A stretch of DNA of 64,000 bases, from contig OZ024743.1 in the NCBI GenBank assembly GCA_964016885.1, positions 348,265,894 to 348,329,893 on the forward strand, given 5' to 3'. The notes below the pieces were generated by a model that saw nothing but the letters and a program-made list of their open reading frames with translations, searched no databases and was not told the origin of the DNA. This document shows, piece by piece, positions 63,451 through 64,000 of the stretch. Position numbers and translations under genes: made by a program. This stretch comes from Eledone cirrhosa (Eukaryota > Mollusca > Cephalopoda > Octopoda > Eledonidae). Positions within the stretch are counted from its first letter, which is position 1. Every line of letters starts with the position of its first letter.

Positions 63451-64000
63451 TCACGATCACCCCACTAACACACAGATGAATGACCAACAAGAAAATATAT
63501 GACATGAGAAAGCGGATAAAAAGCGGGTAGCGGTATTTTGTTGTTGCTGAATATCAGAATGAATGGTATCATTTACAAAAGTCGGTGAGTAACTTAGCGG
63601 ACACAAAGTGAAATTATATCCAATTCAAGGTGGTGTGTGAATCAAGATGAACGGGTGATTAAGGGCCGATTGCTATTCCAGCCCTTTTTTCTTTCTTTTA
63701 TTTTTTATTATGTTCAACTAATTTTTCATTTTCTTGCCTCTTTCAAGTCCCTCATATTCATATATCAACTTGTATATTTCAGTTTCTTTAAATTCTGTCA
63801 ATTTTTAAAGGTATTTCGTCCCTTTTTTAATTTTTACAATGAAGGAGCCTACTACACTTAAAATAGTGTCTTACAAAATAAGACAACGAGGGAATTTCCA
63901 CAAAACTGTTCGGCCTGTTAAGTTTATGAGCTAAATGTACCTGAAATTTCACTATAATCTTAAATAAAAAAGAATATATTGGACAGTGTAATATTTTGTA
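63448..64000. other. AT-rich interval without a gene
   Basis: A 74-codon Phe-rich frame at 63637-63861 is a product of T-rich sequence. No repeat is recognised. Confidence 0.6.

Overview
The window is repeat-dominated DNA from an animal genome, most likely an octopus or a close coleoid relative. The main reason is a tRNA-headed SINE, present in at least eight full or partial copies, with the GGGTCGATAAAATAAAGTACCAGT-like body that I associate with octopus genomes. AT-rich, microsatellite-laden flanks also fit. No host protein-coding gene can be supported: every long open frame belongs to a retroelement or is a translated simple repeat.

Two classes of non-LTR retrotransposon make up most of the window. 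The first is an APE-endonuclease, two-ORF family that I place near the Tx1 branch of the L1 superfamily. Its copies are A (2.26-7.69 kb), B (38.13-44.19 kb), C (44.24-50.11 kb), D (51.5-57.15 kb) and the decayed E (57.2-60.7 kb), with fragments at 0.15, 1.5 and (reverse strand) 16-17.4 kb. ORF1 carries a CCHC zinc knuckle; ORF2 carries APE endonuclease, reverse transcriptase and a C-terminal CCHC. Copy B keeps an open ORF1, and copy C has only two 1-nt deletions in ORF2. The second is a single-ORF family with a C-terminal CCHC plus restriction-like endonuclease, nearest to R4/Dong. It lies at 18.0-20.5, 20.5-21.45 and 21.5-24.8 kb on the plus strand, and in reverse at 0.63-1.52, 2.1, 50.15 and 50.4-51.5 kb. 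A decayed copy sits at 30.2-31.1 kb. The copy at 21.5-24.7 kb is an open frame of more than 1,060 codons.

Both families sit in triplet arrays but with opposite polarity. The Tx1-like sense strand is bounded by (ATT)n, and the R4-like sense strand by (TAA)n. One array can therefore hold R4-like copies on one strand and Tx1-like copies on the other. At about 1.52 kb and at 51.505 kb the two families meet head to head at their truncated 5' ends, the second with a 2-nt overlap. This is the most unusual structure in the window.

Remaining content: two truncated Penelope-like elements (32.5-34.4 and 61.5-62.6 kb, minus strand), several hammerhead-ribozyme-like cores near 11.4-12.2 and 32.3-32.6 kb, a mariner-type MITE (28.1 kb), and several palindromic or paired non-coding repeats (12.1, 12.3/12.9, 17.5/36.1, 31.9 and 37.5 kb). 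Long TA, CA, AG, ATC and TAA microsatellites are scattered throughout. The intervening AT-rich DNA (for example 13.3-14.3, 25.0-26.5, 28.5-29.9 and 62.6-63.2 kb) shows no gene that I can recognise.
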